From assembly GCA_020443325.1 (NCBI GenBank), contig JAGRIK010000080.1, positions 1 to 55,031 on the forward strand: a stretch of 55,031 bases of DNA, read 5' to 3'. Below the pieces are notes generated by a model. It was not told where the DNA came from. It worked only from the letters and a program-made list of their open reading frames with translations, and made no database searches. This stretch comes from Halioglobus sp. GTDB lineage: Bacteria; Pseudomonadota; Gammaproteobacteria; Pseudomonadales; Halieaceae. This document shows, one piece after another, positions 41,485 through 50,696 of the stretch; position 1 is the stretch's first letter; every line of letters starts with the position of its first letter. Both the position numbers and the translations under genes were made by a program.

Positions 41485-42732
41485 CTAGCCGCGCGACCAC
41501 CGGGCGTGTGTCCACTCCAGGAAATGGCCAATCGCATTCACCGTGTGATCAGTCCTCACCGAATGAAAGACTTCGAAGGCGTGCTGCCCCCCGGGCAACT
41601 CGGCGTAGGCAACGGGTTCGGTCGATACGCTTTGCAACGCGTCGACAAACACTCGCGCCTCCTCTACCCAGACCAGCGTATCGTGCGTGCCCTGTATCAC
41701 AAACATTGGGGGGGCATTCTCCGATACATGACTGAGCGGCGAGCCTGCATCCCACAGTTCCGGGTTCTCCTCCTGTGAACACTGTATAACCTTCTCGGAG
41801 ATCATACTGTCCATGGACATCTCACCGCGAATACCATGGCGGTCGCGGAAATCGTAAACCCCGTAGATAGGCACGGCGGCTTGCACCGTCGTATCAACGT
41901 CCTCAAAACCAGGCTGCCATTCGGCCCGGTTCGGGGTCAGCGCAGCCAGCGCGCTCAGGTGACCGCCGGCCGAGCCTCCTGTGATAGCAATGAAGTCGGG
42001 ATTGCCGCCGTACTCCTGAATATGCTCCCTGATCCATGCGATGGCTTTCTTCACATCAACAATGTGCGCGGGAAAGGCTTCCTTGGGGCTGAGGCGGTAG
42101 TTGATGGCCACGCACAACCATCCGCGCTGGGCCATGTGGTACATCAGTGGTTTGGCCTGCTGTTCCTTCTCGCCGATAATCCAGGCGCCACCGTGCACCT
42201 GTAACAACACGGGAAAACCGCCCTCTCTCGCCTCATCGGGCTGGTAGATATCCAGCAGGTTGCGTTTACCGGCGTCACCGTAAGCGATGCCACTGTGCTG
42301 TTGCACACCATCGCGCTTGAAATGAAAAGGCCGCAGCCAGTCACGCGTGCGGATATCGTCGCGGAGCAGTTGCCGCCGATCAGCGGGAATATCGGACCGG
42401 TAATCCTCCCCCAGCGCGCGCTGCAATGCCGGGCGCAGGTGTAACGGTGTATCCATGGACTGGCAGTGCAGATAAATCAATCCCAGCCAGGACAGCGCAA
42501 AAAGGCCCAACCCGGCCTGCGCCAACGGGTCCGACAGTACACCAAAAAAACCCAGTAACGCCGTCAGGGCGACCTGCCAGACCAGGTGGATCAGGGCCAG
42601 CTCACCGCACAACCAGGCGAGAAGAAAATAAACGGGCACCATCCAGTAGAGACGCCGCGCCTGCACCATCGCGGTCAGCACACTGATTACACTGACCAGC
42701 GCCAGGGTGAAATAGATACCTGCAACACTCAC
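41485..42732 (-). CDS. Membrane-anchored alpha/beta-hydrolase (esterase)
   Basis: A 415-aa protein. Residues 1-100 contain three to four membrane helices (FTLALVSVISVLTAMV, WMVPVYFLLAWLCGEL, LTALLGFFGV, LGLFALSWLGLIYL). A BD-FAE/HSL-like esterase follows: oxyanion HGGAW near residue 180, nucleophile TGGSAGGHLS near 253, acid in QGTHDTLVW and His in GGQHAFEVF near 385. Membrane anchoring is unusual for soluble family members. Substrate unknown. Confidence 0.85.
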   Translation of the reverse strand: MSVAGIYFTLALVSVISVLTAMVQARRLYWMVPVYFLLAWLCGELALIHLVWQVALTALLGFFGVLSDPLAQAGLGLFALSWLGLIYLHCQSMDTPLHLRPALQRALGEDYRSDIPADRRQLLRDDIRTRDWLRPFHFKRDGVQQHSGIAYGDAGKRNLLDIYQPDEAREGGFPVLLQVHGGAWIIGEKEQQAKPLMYHMAQRGWLCVAINYRLSPKEAFPAHIVDVKKAIAWIREHIQEYGGNPDFIAITGGSAGGHLSALAALTPNRAEWQPGFEDVDTTVQAAVPIYGVYDFRDRHGIRGEMSMDSMISEKVIQCSQEENPELWDAGSPLSHVSENAPPMFVIQGTHDTLVWVEEARVFVDALQSVSTEPVAYAELPGGQHAFEVFHSVRTDHTVNAIGHFLEWTHARWSRG

Positions 42733-43242
42733 ATCGCTCTCCGGGGAATAAGTAAGCTCGTCGAGCGATCATTCTAAAGTACTTAGCGCTTCGGTGTCGC
42801 TCACTCTCGCTGGAGATTTAAACCACGCCAGCCAATATCCGGCCGGGTGCCTGCCACCGGGATTCCATCAATATTCGTCACTGGCAGGACTTTTTTTCGG
42901 CCACATTTTTTTATTTATGAAAAGGGATTTGTATAATTTTTGGACACTTCGTCACATTTTTGGTGACTAAATCCGGCTCCCCAGAGACAAAGCCCTTCCT
43001 CCAGATATCCTTCCGGAACATTTTTTAATTTTAAATTCAATGGCTTATCGAACCCTATTCATACGCTGGCCTGCCCACGACCAACCCGCATAAACTTGCG
43101 ACCCAATCCGTATCGCCAGGGCGAGAAATGGGGCCCATTTGTAAAGTGGCTTTTACACGCTTTTAAGCAAGGCCATAGTGTCACCGGCTGAGCCAGGAAT
43201 CCGTGCTGCTAACTCCATGTTTTGTAGGCCATTGCTGCAGAA
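42733..43242. other. Long intergenic region upstream of the PEP-CTERM gene
   Basis: A 510-bp stretch without a supported gene, with AT-rich runs near 42885-42970 and 43018-43040 and an inverted repeat GTCAC-ATTTTTG-GTGAC near 42951. It also holds the esterase promoter side and the possible activator site at 43140. It may carry several regulatory sites. Confidence 0.4.
43140..43157 (+). promoter_or_regulatory. Inverted repeat upstream of the sigma-54 promoter (possible activator site)
   Basis: TGTAAA and TTTACA flank 6 bp (18 bp in all), about 100 bp upstream of the -24/-12 promoter. That is the usual place for an NtrC-class activator such as PrsR of PEP-CTERM systems. The activator is not in this window, so this is an inference. 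Confidence 0.5.
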
Positions 43243-43258
43243 TGGCATCGTATTTGCA
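43243..43258 (+). promoter_or_regulatory. Sigma-54 promoter of the PEP-CTERM gene
   Basis: TGGCATCGTATTTGCA matches the -24/-12 consensus TGGCACrnnnnTTGCa with the GG and GC exactly 10 bp apart. Predicted start is near 43269, giving a 55-nt leader that contains a 6-bp hairpin CGCCGC/GCGGCG (43280-43297). Confidence 0.78.
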
Positions 43259-43324
43259 CCCCCATTTAGTGCAAGAGGACGCCGCTCCTTTGCGGCGCCA
43301 TGCCCTAGAGAGAGGAGATTTCTG

Positions 43325-43972
43325 ATGATCAAGCAACTCATCGCAGCAGCAACGTTTGCGCTGGTCGTGAACCCTGCCTCTGCTGCTTACTGGCAAATCG
43401 GTGACGATGATGGATACGGTATCGGTATTCCCGACAACGCGAATCACACCTTCGTAAGCCCCATAAAGGACTTCCGCAGTGCGGCGGAAAAAGCGGCCAC
43501 GAATGGTGCTCAAAACACCGATACTTACAGTACCCATCACAGTGGCTTCAGCCCTGTCGATCAGGTTGGAGAACTGACGACTTTTCTGTTTACCGGTTTG
43601 GGCTCCGGCTGGACGGAAGGCAGCATGTGGTTCGACATGGCCGACTTTCAGGCCTCTACCTTTGGTGCGGTAATCACTACCTACAACGGTATCAACCAGA
43701 ACTGGGCTTTCAATGACGGCTACCCGAGTACCAAAGTCCGCTTCTTTGATCTGTCTCAGGATGTGCTGGATTCGATCAACTTGCTGGGTGAACTGAATGT
43801 CACCATAGATCGCAATGGCTCAGGCGATTTCTACGGCTTTGACTACGCCCTGTTATCTGATCGCAGAGGGGATGTCGGCAACCCCAATGACATGCCGGTA
43901 CCCTCCGTGATCATGTTGATGGGTGTCGGGTTCCTGGGTTTGGGGATTGCCCGCCGTCGCAAGCAACGCTAG
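43325..43972 (+). CDS. PEP-CTERM-type sorted exported protein
   Basis: A 215-aa exported protein. MIKQLIAAATFALVVNPASAA is a signal peptide. The C-terminus has MPVPSVIMLMGVGFLGLGIA then RRRKQR, a PEP-CTERM-like sorting signal (VP-P motif, helix, Arg cluster) recognised by exosortase and linked to exopolysaccharide. The middle is Gly/Asn/Thr-rich without a known domain. The start at 43325 has AGAGAGGAG; an earlier reading crosses the promoter and is rejected. The exosortase is not in the window. Confidence 0.85.
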   Translation: MIKQLIAAATFALVVNPASAAYWQIGDDDGYGIGIPDNANHTFVSPIKDFRSAAEKAATNGAQNTDTYSTHHSGFSPVDQVGELTTFLFTGLGSGWTEGSMWFDMADFQASTFGAVITTYNGINQNWAFNDGYPSTKVRFFDLSQDVLDSINLLGELNVTIDRNGSGDFYGFDYALLSDRRGDVGNPNDMPVPSVIMLMGVGFLGLGIARRRKQR

Positions 43973-43998
43973 CCAGATCCCGCCTCTCAAAGCTATAC

Positions 43999-44026
43999 CT
44001 CCCCGGTCACCCGTGTGACTGGGGAG
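43999..44026 (+). terminator. Hairpin after the PEP-CTERM gene (terminator-like, no T-run)
   Basis: CTCCCCGGTCAC pairs with GTGACTGGGGAG around a CCGT loop, with one G-U pair. It is a strong stem 27 bp after the stop codon, but no T-tract follows, so termination strength is unclear. Confidence 0.5.
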
Positions 44027-44250
44027 TACTGCGCTTGTTAGACACGTTAGGCACCGGCAAATGTTGTCGCTGCTGCGGCAAGCGCGTGAACCGCGAAACG
44101 AAGAGCGTACTACCGAATCCTCTGTCAGCCCTGTCATACAGAGTAGTTCCACAGCGCGCCGCGCGACCAACCGGCGTTTTCAGTTTCTCCTCTGGTACTT
44201 TGCCAAACTTAAGGCGAAAATATACGCCAACGTCGACGGAGACCAGTAAC

Positions 44251-44577
44251 ATGCAGAGAGACCAGAATTCCACAGCAACCCGGATAACCCGCCTTTCACC
44301 CTGTCGAGTTGCGGCGCTAATCACCCTGACCGCGACACTATTTTCCGGCTGTACGATGAGCGAGACGCAGGAACGCACCGGCGCCGGTGCCGCGATCGGC
44401 GCACTCGGCGGCGCCATACTCGGTACCAGCCGGGAGAGTGCTGTTATCGGCGCTGCTGTCGGGGCGGCGGGCGGATATATCTACGACCAGTACAACAAGC
44501 GTGAAGACGCGCAGGCGGAAAACGCTAAACTGCGGCAGGAAAACGAACAGTTAAAACAGGACGCGGCAAATAATTAA
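44251..44577 (+). CDS. Glycine-zipper lipoprotein
   Basis: A 108-aa lipoprotein: signal peptide ending in LFSGC (lipobox), then a glycine-zipper pair (GAGAAIGALGGAILG and AVIGAAVGAAGGYIYD), then a coiled coil KLRQENEQLKQD. Proteins of this YMGG-like type sit in the outer or inner membrane and are poorly characterised. The ATG at 44251 has a GGAGA site. Confidence 0.82.
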   Translation: MQRDQNSTATRITRLSPCRVAALITLTATLFSGCTMSETQERTGAGAAIGALGGAILGTSRESAVIGAAVGAAGGYIYDQYNKREDAQAENAKLRQENEQLKQDAANN

Positions 44578-44657
44578 ATCGGTCTGTAGAGTAGGCCTGC
44601 AAACACACGCAATCTTTATGCACGCGTAATATCAACGGATACACAGGAGTGACAGCA

Positions 44658-45071
44658 ATGACAGCAAGGGGATGGATTGGCCTATTGGGCCTGGTAGTTT
44701 GGGCCGCAACCGCAGTGGTGCCCGCCCAGGTTTCGGCCGCCACCAACGGTTACACACTGGAGGACATCAAGCTCAACTCAGCCGGCGCTCTGGTGGATAT
44801 TTGCACTGTCGAGCCAACGAACGCACATTACCCTGCTGCGCTGGGCTTCTGTTATGGCTTTTTTGAGGGCGCCATCCGCTATCACCAGGCGATCTCTGGC
44901 GCGAATGCCAACAAGCATCTGGTATGCGCACCTGCGGGAACCACGCGGCTACAGGGGGTCGAAGAATTTGTCAGCTTTATGGCGGAGAACCCGCAATATG
45001 AAAGTGAAGCATCTATTGATGCCGTGATTCGTGCGCTGATGGCTCGCTGGCCCTGTAGTGATGCGAACTAG
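44658..45071 (+). CDS. Rap1a/Tai-family exported protein
   Basis: A 137-aa protein with a signal peptide (GLLGLVVWAATAVVPAQVSA) and a Rap1a/Tai domain: ALVDICTVEPTNAHYPAALGFCYGFFEGAI and a C-terminal ALMARWPC, with four conserved cysteines. Rap1a proteins are periplasmic immunity proteins to type VI Ssp effectors in Serratia, but many members stand alone. No effector gene is adjacent. The ATG at 44658 follows AGGAG; GTG at 44649 is possible. Confidence 0.8.
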   Translation: MTARGWIGLLGLVVWAATAVVPAQVSAATNGYTLEDIKLNSAGALVDICTVEPTNAHYPAALGFCYGFFEGAIRYHQAISGANANKHLVCAPAGTTRLQGVEEFVSFMAENPQYESEASIDAVIRALMARWPCSDAN

Positions 45072-45832
45072 GCCGCGCTAACCGCCGCCGGCTCCAGGTC
45101 GGCGAGGGTGCGAATGGCGTTGCGATACAGCGTGGGTTTCAAGATACCGAGTTCGCTGCGGAGTTGCGCCAGCGGCTCGCACAGGCGCTCTTCCCATTTG
45201 ACCGTGGCAAACCATGTCGCGGCCTCGCCGATGCGGCGACCTTCCTCGATGCAGTCATCCACAGAGAACAACTGAGTCGCCTGGCGAGCTTTGCGCCGCG
45301 CCATGAAAATAATAAACGCGATTCCGCGGTTGGGTGTCTGCGTGACCATGAATGACAACAGGCAAAGCTCGCCAAGCGTGTCGCGGCCGTACCCGCATAC
45401 CACATGCTGTAAATCGTGGATATCGCGCAGGCGATTGCCCAGCCAGCGCTCTTCCGGATTTAAACCTTCTCCGCGCGGCACCTCTTCACTCGCCGCGACC
45501 AGTCCGTCAGCGCTGAGGGACTGCGTCTCAACAAACTTCAGGTAGGCGCGGCCCACACTCCCCTCGGGCATGGCGCGCAGCGCTTCGCGATCACTTAGCA
45601 ACGGTAAAATATCCGGTTTGTCACGCAGTAGCTCCCTGCCCACTGGCAGGGACTCAAGCCGCTCTACCGCGCGCGTAATGCTGCCGCCCTTCAGGGCCTG
45701 AATTATTTTGAAGACCTCTCCGGTGCTGTCCGGGTTCGCGATCAGTGCTCGCACTGAGCGCAGTGCCTGCAGAGGTTTTACGCCCCTGATGTCATCGATA
45801 AAATTTGTGATAGCGGTCGCCATGCTGTGCAC
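45068..45832 (-). CDS. Coq4-family ubiquinone-associated protein
   Basis: A 254-aa protein of the COQ4 family. The conserved zinc motif HDLQHVVCGYGRDTLGE (HDxxHx11E) is intact near residue 138. Coq4 organises the ubiquinone-biosynthesis complex in eukaryotes and recent work assigns it ring C1 decarboxylation/hydroxylation. Bacterial homologues may act similarly; inferred. It converges with the Rap1a-like gene by 4 bp. Confidence 0.82.
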   Translation of the reverse strand: MHSMATAITNFIDDIRGVKPLQALRSVRALIANPDSTGEVFKIIQALKGGSITRAVERLESLPVGRELLRDKPDILPLLSDREALRAMPEGSVGRAYLKFVETQSLSADGLVAASEEVPRGEGLNPEERWLGNRLRDIHDLQHVVCGYGRDTLGELCLLSFMVTQTPNRGIAFIIFMARRKARQATQLFSVDDCIEEGRRIGEAATWFATVKWEERLCEPLAQLRSELGILKPTLYRNAIRTLADLEPAAVSAA

Positions 45833-45931
45833 CCGTAGTTATCGCCTCGCCACCCCGGAAACGCTGACTGGCATGTTGCCTCATCCTGACCTGCCAGGAT
45901 AGACCCCAATAGGGACATTTCAGCCAAAAGG

Positions 45932-45950
45932 CACGCTGATTGCAAGCGTG
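45932..45950 (-). terminator. Weak terminator after the GMC oxidoreductase
   Basis: CACGCT/AGCGTG arms with a 7-nt loop, followed on the minus strand by CCTTTTGG. The short T-run makes this a weak candidate. Confidence 0.35.
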
Positions 45951-46000
45951 ACCAATCCTTCAATACAGCTGGCCGGTATCGGCCGGGCAGCACACCTCTA

Positions 46001-47542
46001 TCAGCGCGCTATCAAACGCGAAACCAACTGCTCCATGATCCGTTCAGCATTGGCCGCGATGGTCAGCGAAGGATTGGCCGCCGCGGCACTACCCGGCAAC
46101 AGGCTGCCGTCGACGACGAAAAGATTTCGATAGCCGTAGAGCTCGCCGAGATGATCGCAAGCATCTCCCATCACCACACCACCCAGGGGGTGCCAGATAG
46201 TCGCCCTGCCGCCAAGCCCGGCGAGACTGAGACCCCCGGTCTGTGTCAACAACCGCTTGAAACTATCGGTCCTGGCAATCGCTGAAGGCGTCGAGGTGTC
46301 GTCGGGCCAACGTATTGATAGGTGCCCCGTGCTGGAATCATAGAGCAGCTCGCCGCTGGTGTCCGGCACAGACATGGCCAGCTGTATCTGTATATCGACC
46401 GGCACACTGGCCGGCGAATGCATAAATGTTATCGGGTACGCTGCGGTACTGGAATCTACAGCGGCAATGCAGGCGGGGCCGCCCTGATAGCCGCTGACCG
46501 GGCTGTTGGAATACTCCAGCATCAGCTGATCGCCGTTGGTTCCCCAGCCCTGTCCAATACGGTCGTTCCCCCCCGTCAACCCACCCGCCAGCTGGCTCTT
46601 CAGCAACAGCTTGCTGGTATTGAGGGAGCCCGCCGCCAGGAAGACATACTCTGTCTGCAGTTCATAACGCTCCAGTTCGTCTCCCTCTACATTGATATGT
46701 CGGCACTCCAGTGCATAGCCGCCGTTGTGCCCTTCACTAATCATCACGACTTCGGTCAGGCTACGAATCTCCACATTACCGGTAGCCCTGGCCTCCGCCA
46801 GGTAGTTTTTATCAGTGGAAAGTTTAGCGCCGCTGTTGCAGCCGTAAAGGTATTCGCTGATGCTGGCTGCCGCTGGCGCGCTGCCATTGATTTCCCGACG
46901 GATAATGTCCCAGTCAAATCCTGTATGGGGCTTGCTCACATTGAAACCCGCAGCACTGGCGTCGGCTAGGAACGTACGGTGAGCCCGGTAGTTATCGCTG
47001 GCCAGAATGTCTTCCGGTATACGTCCTGCGCCTATCTGCGCGATGACCCGGGGATAGTAGACCTGGTCCATATCATCATAATTGATCTGCGGGAAGACCT
47101 GGCTGAAGACGTCCCTCTGCGGCTGGATCAGCACACCACCGTAGACCAGTGAGCCACCTCCCAGACATGCGCCACAAACAGCATCTACGTTATCACCGCT
47201 CACGCGTTCGAGCAGACCAGCCCACGGCGTTACAGCCGTAGACCCCGTAAGGGCTTCTACCTCGCCAAACCAGGTAGTACGCCGGTCGGGTCTGCTGATT
47301 CCGGGAAAAGTGTCCGGCCCCCGCAGGGTCCACTCCTGTCCACGCTCAAGCACGACAGTTGCAATACCAGCCTGCCCCAGTCGCAGCGCCGCAACCGATC
47401 CACCAAAGCCGGAACCGATTACGATTGCCCTGGGCCTCTCACCTGCACTGGAAGTAGTATCACTGCACGCAGAGGCAAGTGAAGTCGCTGCAGCGGCCAT
47501 CGCTGAACGTTGTATAAACTGTCGACGAGTTATCTGGGGCAT
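46001..47542 (-). CDS. GMC oxidoreductase (cholesterol-oxidase-like), Tat-exported
   Basis: A 513-aa flavoprotein. The start TRRQFIQRSAMAAAATSLASAC is a twin-arginine signal with a possible lipobox (ASAC). FAD site AIVIGSGFGGSVAALRLGQAG is near residue 38 and CGACLGGGSLVYGG near 122. The C-terminal GMC region has WHPLGGVVMGDACD and VVDGSLLPGSAAANPSLTI. Its closest known type is cholesterol/steroid oxidase; the true substrate is unknown. Confidence 0.88.
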   Translation of the reverse strand: MPQITRRQFIQRSAMAAAATSLASACSDTTSSAGERPRAIVIGSGFGGSVAALRLGQAGIATVVLERGQEWTLRGPDTFPGISRPDRRTTWFGEVEALTGSTAVTPWAGLLERVSGDNVDAVCGACLGGGSLVYGGVLIQPQRDVFSQVFPQINYDDMDQVYYPRVIAQIGAGRIPEDILASDNYRAHRTFLADASAAGFNVSKPHTGFDWDIIRREINGSAPAAASISEYLYGCNSGAKLSTDKNYLAEARATGNVEIRSLTEVVMISEGHNGGYALECRHINVEGDELERYELQTEYVFLAAGSLNTSKLLLKSQLAGGLTGGNDRIGQGWGTNGDQLMLEYSNSPVSGYQGGPACIAAVDSSTAAYPITFMHSPASVPVDIQIQLAMSVPDTSGELLYDSSTGHLSIRWPDDTSTPSAIARTDSFKRLLTQTGGLSLAGLGGRATIWHPLGGVVMGDACDHLGELYGYRNLFVVDGSLLPGSAAAANPSLTIAANAERIMEQLVSRLIAR

Positions 47543-47695
47543 GGGTCATACCGAATTGTTATTGGCATTGCGGCGTTTCCAGCATCATTCTAAAGTAAAT
47601 TGGCGGCGTTGGGTTTTCAGCCTCAGCGCCTCTGCTTGCACCTGTGGGCACCTTTGCGTAAGTTAGCAGGCCGTCGGGGCAGGAGAACGAGCGCA

Positions 47696-48652
47696 ATGAC
47701 CATAAAGCTGGGCGTGGTGATGGATCCCATCGCCAGTATCAACTACAAGAAAGACACCACGATGGCCATGCTCTGGGCGGCACAGGATCGGGGTTGGCAG
47801 CTGTTCTATATGGAGCAGGGCGATCTGTACCTGGAGCAGGGAGTTGCGCGCGCACGCATGGCGCAATTGACCGTGCACCGTGATCCACAGTGCTGGTTCT
47901 CGAAGGACGAGCCGCAGGACGGCGACCTCGATCAACTCGACGTCATCCTGATGCGCAAGGACCCACCCTTTGACAACGAATACATTTACAGCACCTACAT
48001 TCTGGAGGCGGCTGAACGCAGCGGCACACTGATCGTCAATCGTTGCCAAAGCCTGCGCGACTGTAACGAAAAAGTGTTTGCGACGCAGTTCCCCGAGTGC
48101 TGCCCACCGGTGCTGGTCAGCGCAGACATGCCGCGCCTGAAGGCGTTTCACCAACAACACGGCGACGCTATTTTCAAACCGCTCGACGGCATGGGCGGCA
48201 GCGCCATATTCCGGGTGAAGCAGGGCGACCCCAACGTCAGCGTGATTCTCGAGATGCTGACGCACCACGGCACGCAAACCATCATGGCCCAGCAGTTTAT
48301 TCCGCAGATCGAAAAAGGTGATAAGCGCATACTGATGGTCAACGGCGAGCCCGTCCCGTACTGCCTTGCGCGCGTGCCGCTGGCCGGCGAAACGCGCGGC
48401 AATCTCGCTGCCGGCGGTACTGGAGTGGCGCAACCGCTGACTGAGCGGGATCGATGGATCGCGGCACAGGTAGGACCGAGTTTACGCGAGAAAGGCCTGC
48501 TGTTCGTCGGCCTGGACGTTATTGGCGATTACCTCACCGAGATCAATGTCACCAGCCCCACCTGTATTCGGGAAATTGACGCTGCCTACGAACTGGACAT
48601 TGCCGGGCAACTGATGGATTGTATTGCCGTGGAACTTGATAACAGGCGGTAG
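47696..48652 (+). CDS. gshB: Glutathione synthetase
   Basis: A 318-aa ATP-grasp ligase joining gamma-glutamylcysteine and glycine. LGVVMDPIASINYKKDTTMAML at the start, FKPLDGMGGSAIFRV near residue 155 and EINVTSPTCIREID near the end are typical. The ATG at 47696 has a GGAG site. It begins the gshB-tonB-algH-ruvX block conserved with Pseudomonas. Confidence 0.97.
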   Translation: MTIKLGVVMDPIASINYKKDTTMAMLWAAQDRGWQLFYMEQGDLYLEQGVARARMAQLTVHRDPQCWFSKDEPQDGDLDQLDVILMRKDPPFDNEYIYSTYILEAAERSGTLIVNRCQSLRDCNEKVFATQFPECCPPVLVSADMPRLKAFHQQHGDAIFKPLDGMGGSAIFRVKQGDPNVSVILEMLTHHGTQTIMAQQFIPQIEKGDKRILMVNGEPVPYCLARVPLAGETRGNLAAGGTGVAQPLTERDRWIAAQVGPSLREKGLLFVGLDVIGDYLTEINVTSPTCIREIDAAYELDIAGQLMDCIAVELDNRR

Positions 48653-48661
48653 TACTACCTG

Positions 48662-49528
48662 ATGTATTACCTGGATAGCGGCAACCATAACGAAACGCGA
48701 TTTCGCAATGCCGTGCTCGTGGCAATTGCGGTGCACGCAGCCATGATTTTTGTAGTTTCTTTCAAGGCCAGTTTGTCGACGCCGTACAGCAGCCCACAGA
48801 TCGAAGTTACACTAGCCACTCGCCCCAGCGAGGTCGCGCCCCTGGATGCCAGCAATATTGCACAGGCCAACCAGGCCGGCAGCGGCAACGATGCACAGAA
48901 AAACCAGCTCAGCACCAACAACCCGCTGCAGTCGGATAGCCCGTCAGAGCAACAGGCCCGCACGCAGGTTCCACAACAACAGGCCGCGATGCAGTACAAC
49001 GCAGTGGCCACTACCGGTGCCGCTGACCGCGCGGTCGCCGCACAGCCCACAGACACATCAGCCCAGCCATCGAACCTGGATGGAATCACCCCGGAGGTCG
49101 ATCGCATCAACCGCGAGATTGCGAGTTTGCAGGCGGAGCTGGATGTCGAGACACGCACCGATGCGGCGCAACCCCGGGTGAGACGCCTGACGGCAGCATC
49201 CGCGAAACAATCTGTCGATGCCGCCTATTTGCTGGACTGGCGCAGGCGACTGGAATCGGTGGGAAACCAGTACTACCCGCAGGCTTCCATTCGTTACGGT
49301 CTCTACGGAGAACTGCGCATGCTAGTAGTCATTCGCAATGACGGCAGCCTGGAAGACATACAAATTCTATCTTCTTCCGGCTATGCCGTGCTGGACGAGG
49401 CCGCCATCAAAATCGTGCGCATGGCCGCACCCTACTCACCGTTCCCACCCGAGTTAAAAGCCACAACCGACAAACTGGAGATTGTCCGCACGTGGCATTT
49501 TCAGGAAAACCAGCTAAGCTCACCTTAA
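48662..49528 (+). CDS. TonB-family energy transducer
   Basis: A 288-aa TonB-like protein. One N-terminal membrane helix (VLVAIAVHAAMIFVVSF) with the His expected in this family is followed by a Gln/Ala/Pro-rich linker, a short helix, and the C-terminal TonB domain (YGELRMLVVIRNDGSLEDIQILSSSGYAVLDEAAIKIVRMAAPYSPFP). It lies 9 bp after gshB, as tonB3 does in Pseudomonas, where it affects twitching motility. Confidence 0.88.
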   Translation: MYYLDSGNHNETRFRNAVLVAIAVHAAMIFVVSFKASLSTPYSSPQIEVTLATRPSEVAPLDASNIAQANQAGSGNDAQKNQLSTNNPLQSDSPSEQQARTQVPQQQAAMQYNAVATTGAADRAVAAQPTDTSAQPSNLDGITPEVDRINREIASLQAELDVETRTDAAQPRVRRLTAASAKQSVDAAYLLDWRRRLESVGNQYYPQASIRYGLYGELRMLVVIRNDGSLEDIQILSSSGYAVLDEAAIKIVRMAAPYSPFPPELKATTDKLEIVRTWHFQENQLSSP

Positions 49529-49580
49529 GAGTCGGAATCCGGTTCCTGCAATTTTTTACTCTCAAGAGACATGTGCAAAT

Positions 49581-50171
49581 ATGCCCGGAAAGCATTCCGT
49601 GAATACAACGAAAAGCGGCGACTGCCTGCGGGATCACTTCCTGCTGGCGATGCCCTGCCTGACCGAGGGAATCTTTTCACAAAGCATCACCTATATTTGC
49701 GAGCACGGTGAGAGTGGTGCTATGGGTATAGTCATCAATCGACCACTGGACCTTTCTCTAACAGAGATTTTTGAACACTTACAGATCAGTGCAGGCCAGG
49801 ACTTTTCCTCCGAACCCGTAATGGCCGGAGGGCCTGTACAAATGGACCATGGATTTGTATTGCATCGCCGTTGCGATAAAAGCTGGGACGCCAGCCTCAA
49901 GGTTACGCCGGAGATCACGCTGACAACCTCTCGCGATATATTGCGCGCCATCGCGAGAGGCGAGGGCCCTTCCGACCACTTGATCGCGCTCGGCTACGCA
50001 GGCTGGGGCGCCGGGCAACTGGAACAGGAGCTGGCCGACAATAGCTGGCTCACCCTGCCGGGAAATGGCGATATCATTTTTTCCACCCCCTCCGACCAAC
50101 GCCTCGCCGCAGCGGCTGCACAACTGGGTGTCGATATGAACCTGATATCGGGCCAGGCGGGCCACGCCTGA
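49581..50171 (+). CDS. algH: YqgE/AlgH family protein (UPF0301)
   Basis: A 196-aa UPF0301 protein. HFLLAMPCLTEGIFSQSITYICEHGESGAMGIVINRP is the family signature and LGYAGWGAGQLEQEL a second one. AlgH was linked to alginate regulation, but its molecular role is unclear. It precedes ruvX, its usual partner. Confidence 0.95.
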   Translation: MPGKHSVNTTKSGDCLRDHFLLAMPCLTEGIFSQSITYICEHGESGAMGIVINRPLDLSLTEIFEHLQISAGQDFSSEPVMAGGPVQMDHGFVLHRRCDKSWDASLKVTPEITLTTSRDILRAIARGEGPSDHLIALGYAGWGAGQLEQELADNSWLTLPGNGDIIFSTPSDQRLAAAAAQLGVDMNLISGQAGHA

Positions 50172-50197
50172 GTGCACCGAGTGCACAACCCGCGCTG

Positions 50198-50623
50198 ATG
50201 AAAAAACCGTACCGCACAGTAATGGCCTTCGATTTTGGCCTGAGCCAGATTGGTGTGGCGACCGGCAACTGCCTGCTCGGTACCACCGCACCGCTGCCCA
50301 TACTCAGGGCAAAAGATGGCATTCCCGAATGGCGTCTGCTGGAGAGCCTGGTCGCTGAGTGGGGCCCTGATCTGCTGGTGGTGGGAGACCCCCTGAACAT
50401 GGATGGCAGCGACAGCAAACTGGGAGCGTTGGCCGCCAAGTTCGCGCGCCGCCTGCACGGCCGACTCGGGCTGGAAGTTCAGATGGTCGACGAGAGGCTC
50501 AGCAGCTTCGAAGCGAAGCATGAGAGCCGCGAGCGCGGGCACCGGGGCGACTTCAAACGCCAGCCCGTTGACAGCCTTGCCGCCGAACTGATTTTGCGTA
50601 CCTGGTTCGCCGAGAATACCTAG
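50198..50623 (+). CDS. ruvX: Holliday-junction-resolvase-like YqgF (pre-16S rRNA nuclease)
   Basis: A 141-aa RNase-H-fold protein. AFDFGLSQIGVATGN provides the first catalytic Asp, VDERLSSFEA the Glu region, and the C-terminal VDSLAAELILRTW the last Asp. YqgF processes the 5' end of 16S rRNA in E. coli. It follows algH by 26 bp. Confidence 0.94.
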   Translation: MKKPYRTVMAFDFGLSQIGVATGNCLLGTTAPLPILRAKDGIPEWRLLESLVAEWGPDLLVVGDPLNMDGSDSKLGALAAKFARRLHGRLGLEVQMVDERLSSFEAKHESRERGHRGDFKRQPVDSLAAELILRTWFAENT

Positions 50624-50696
50624 CGCGCCAGTTCAGCCCTAGTTGGTACCCGGGAATCTGGCTATACTAAAAAACGATTGGTTTTGGAGGCTAGCA

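Noticed and set aside
44046-44052. GTTAGGC word resembling an integron core
   Set aside because: Single copy without a partner inverse core or palindromic attC; sits in spacer between chromosomal genes.
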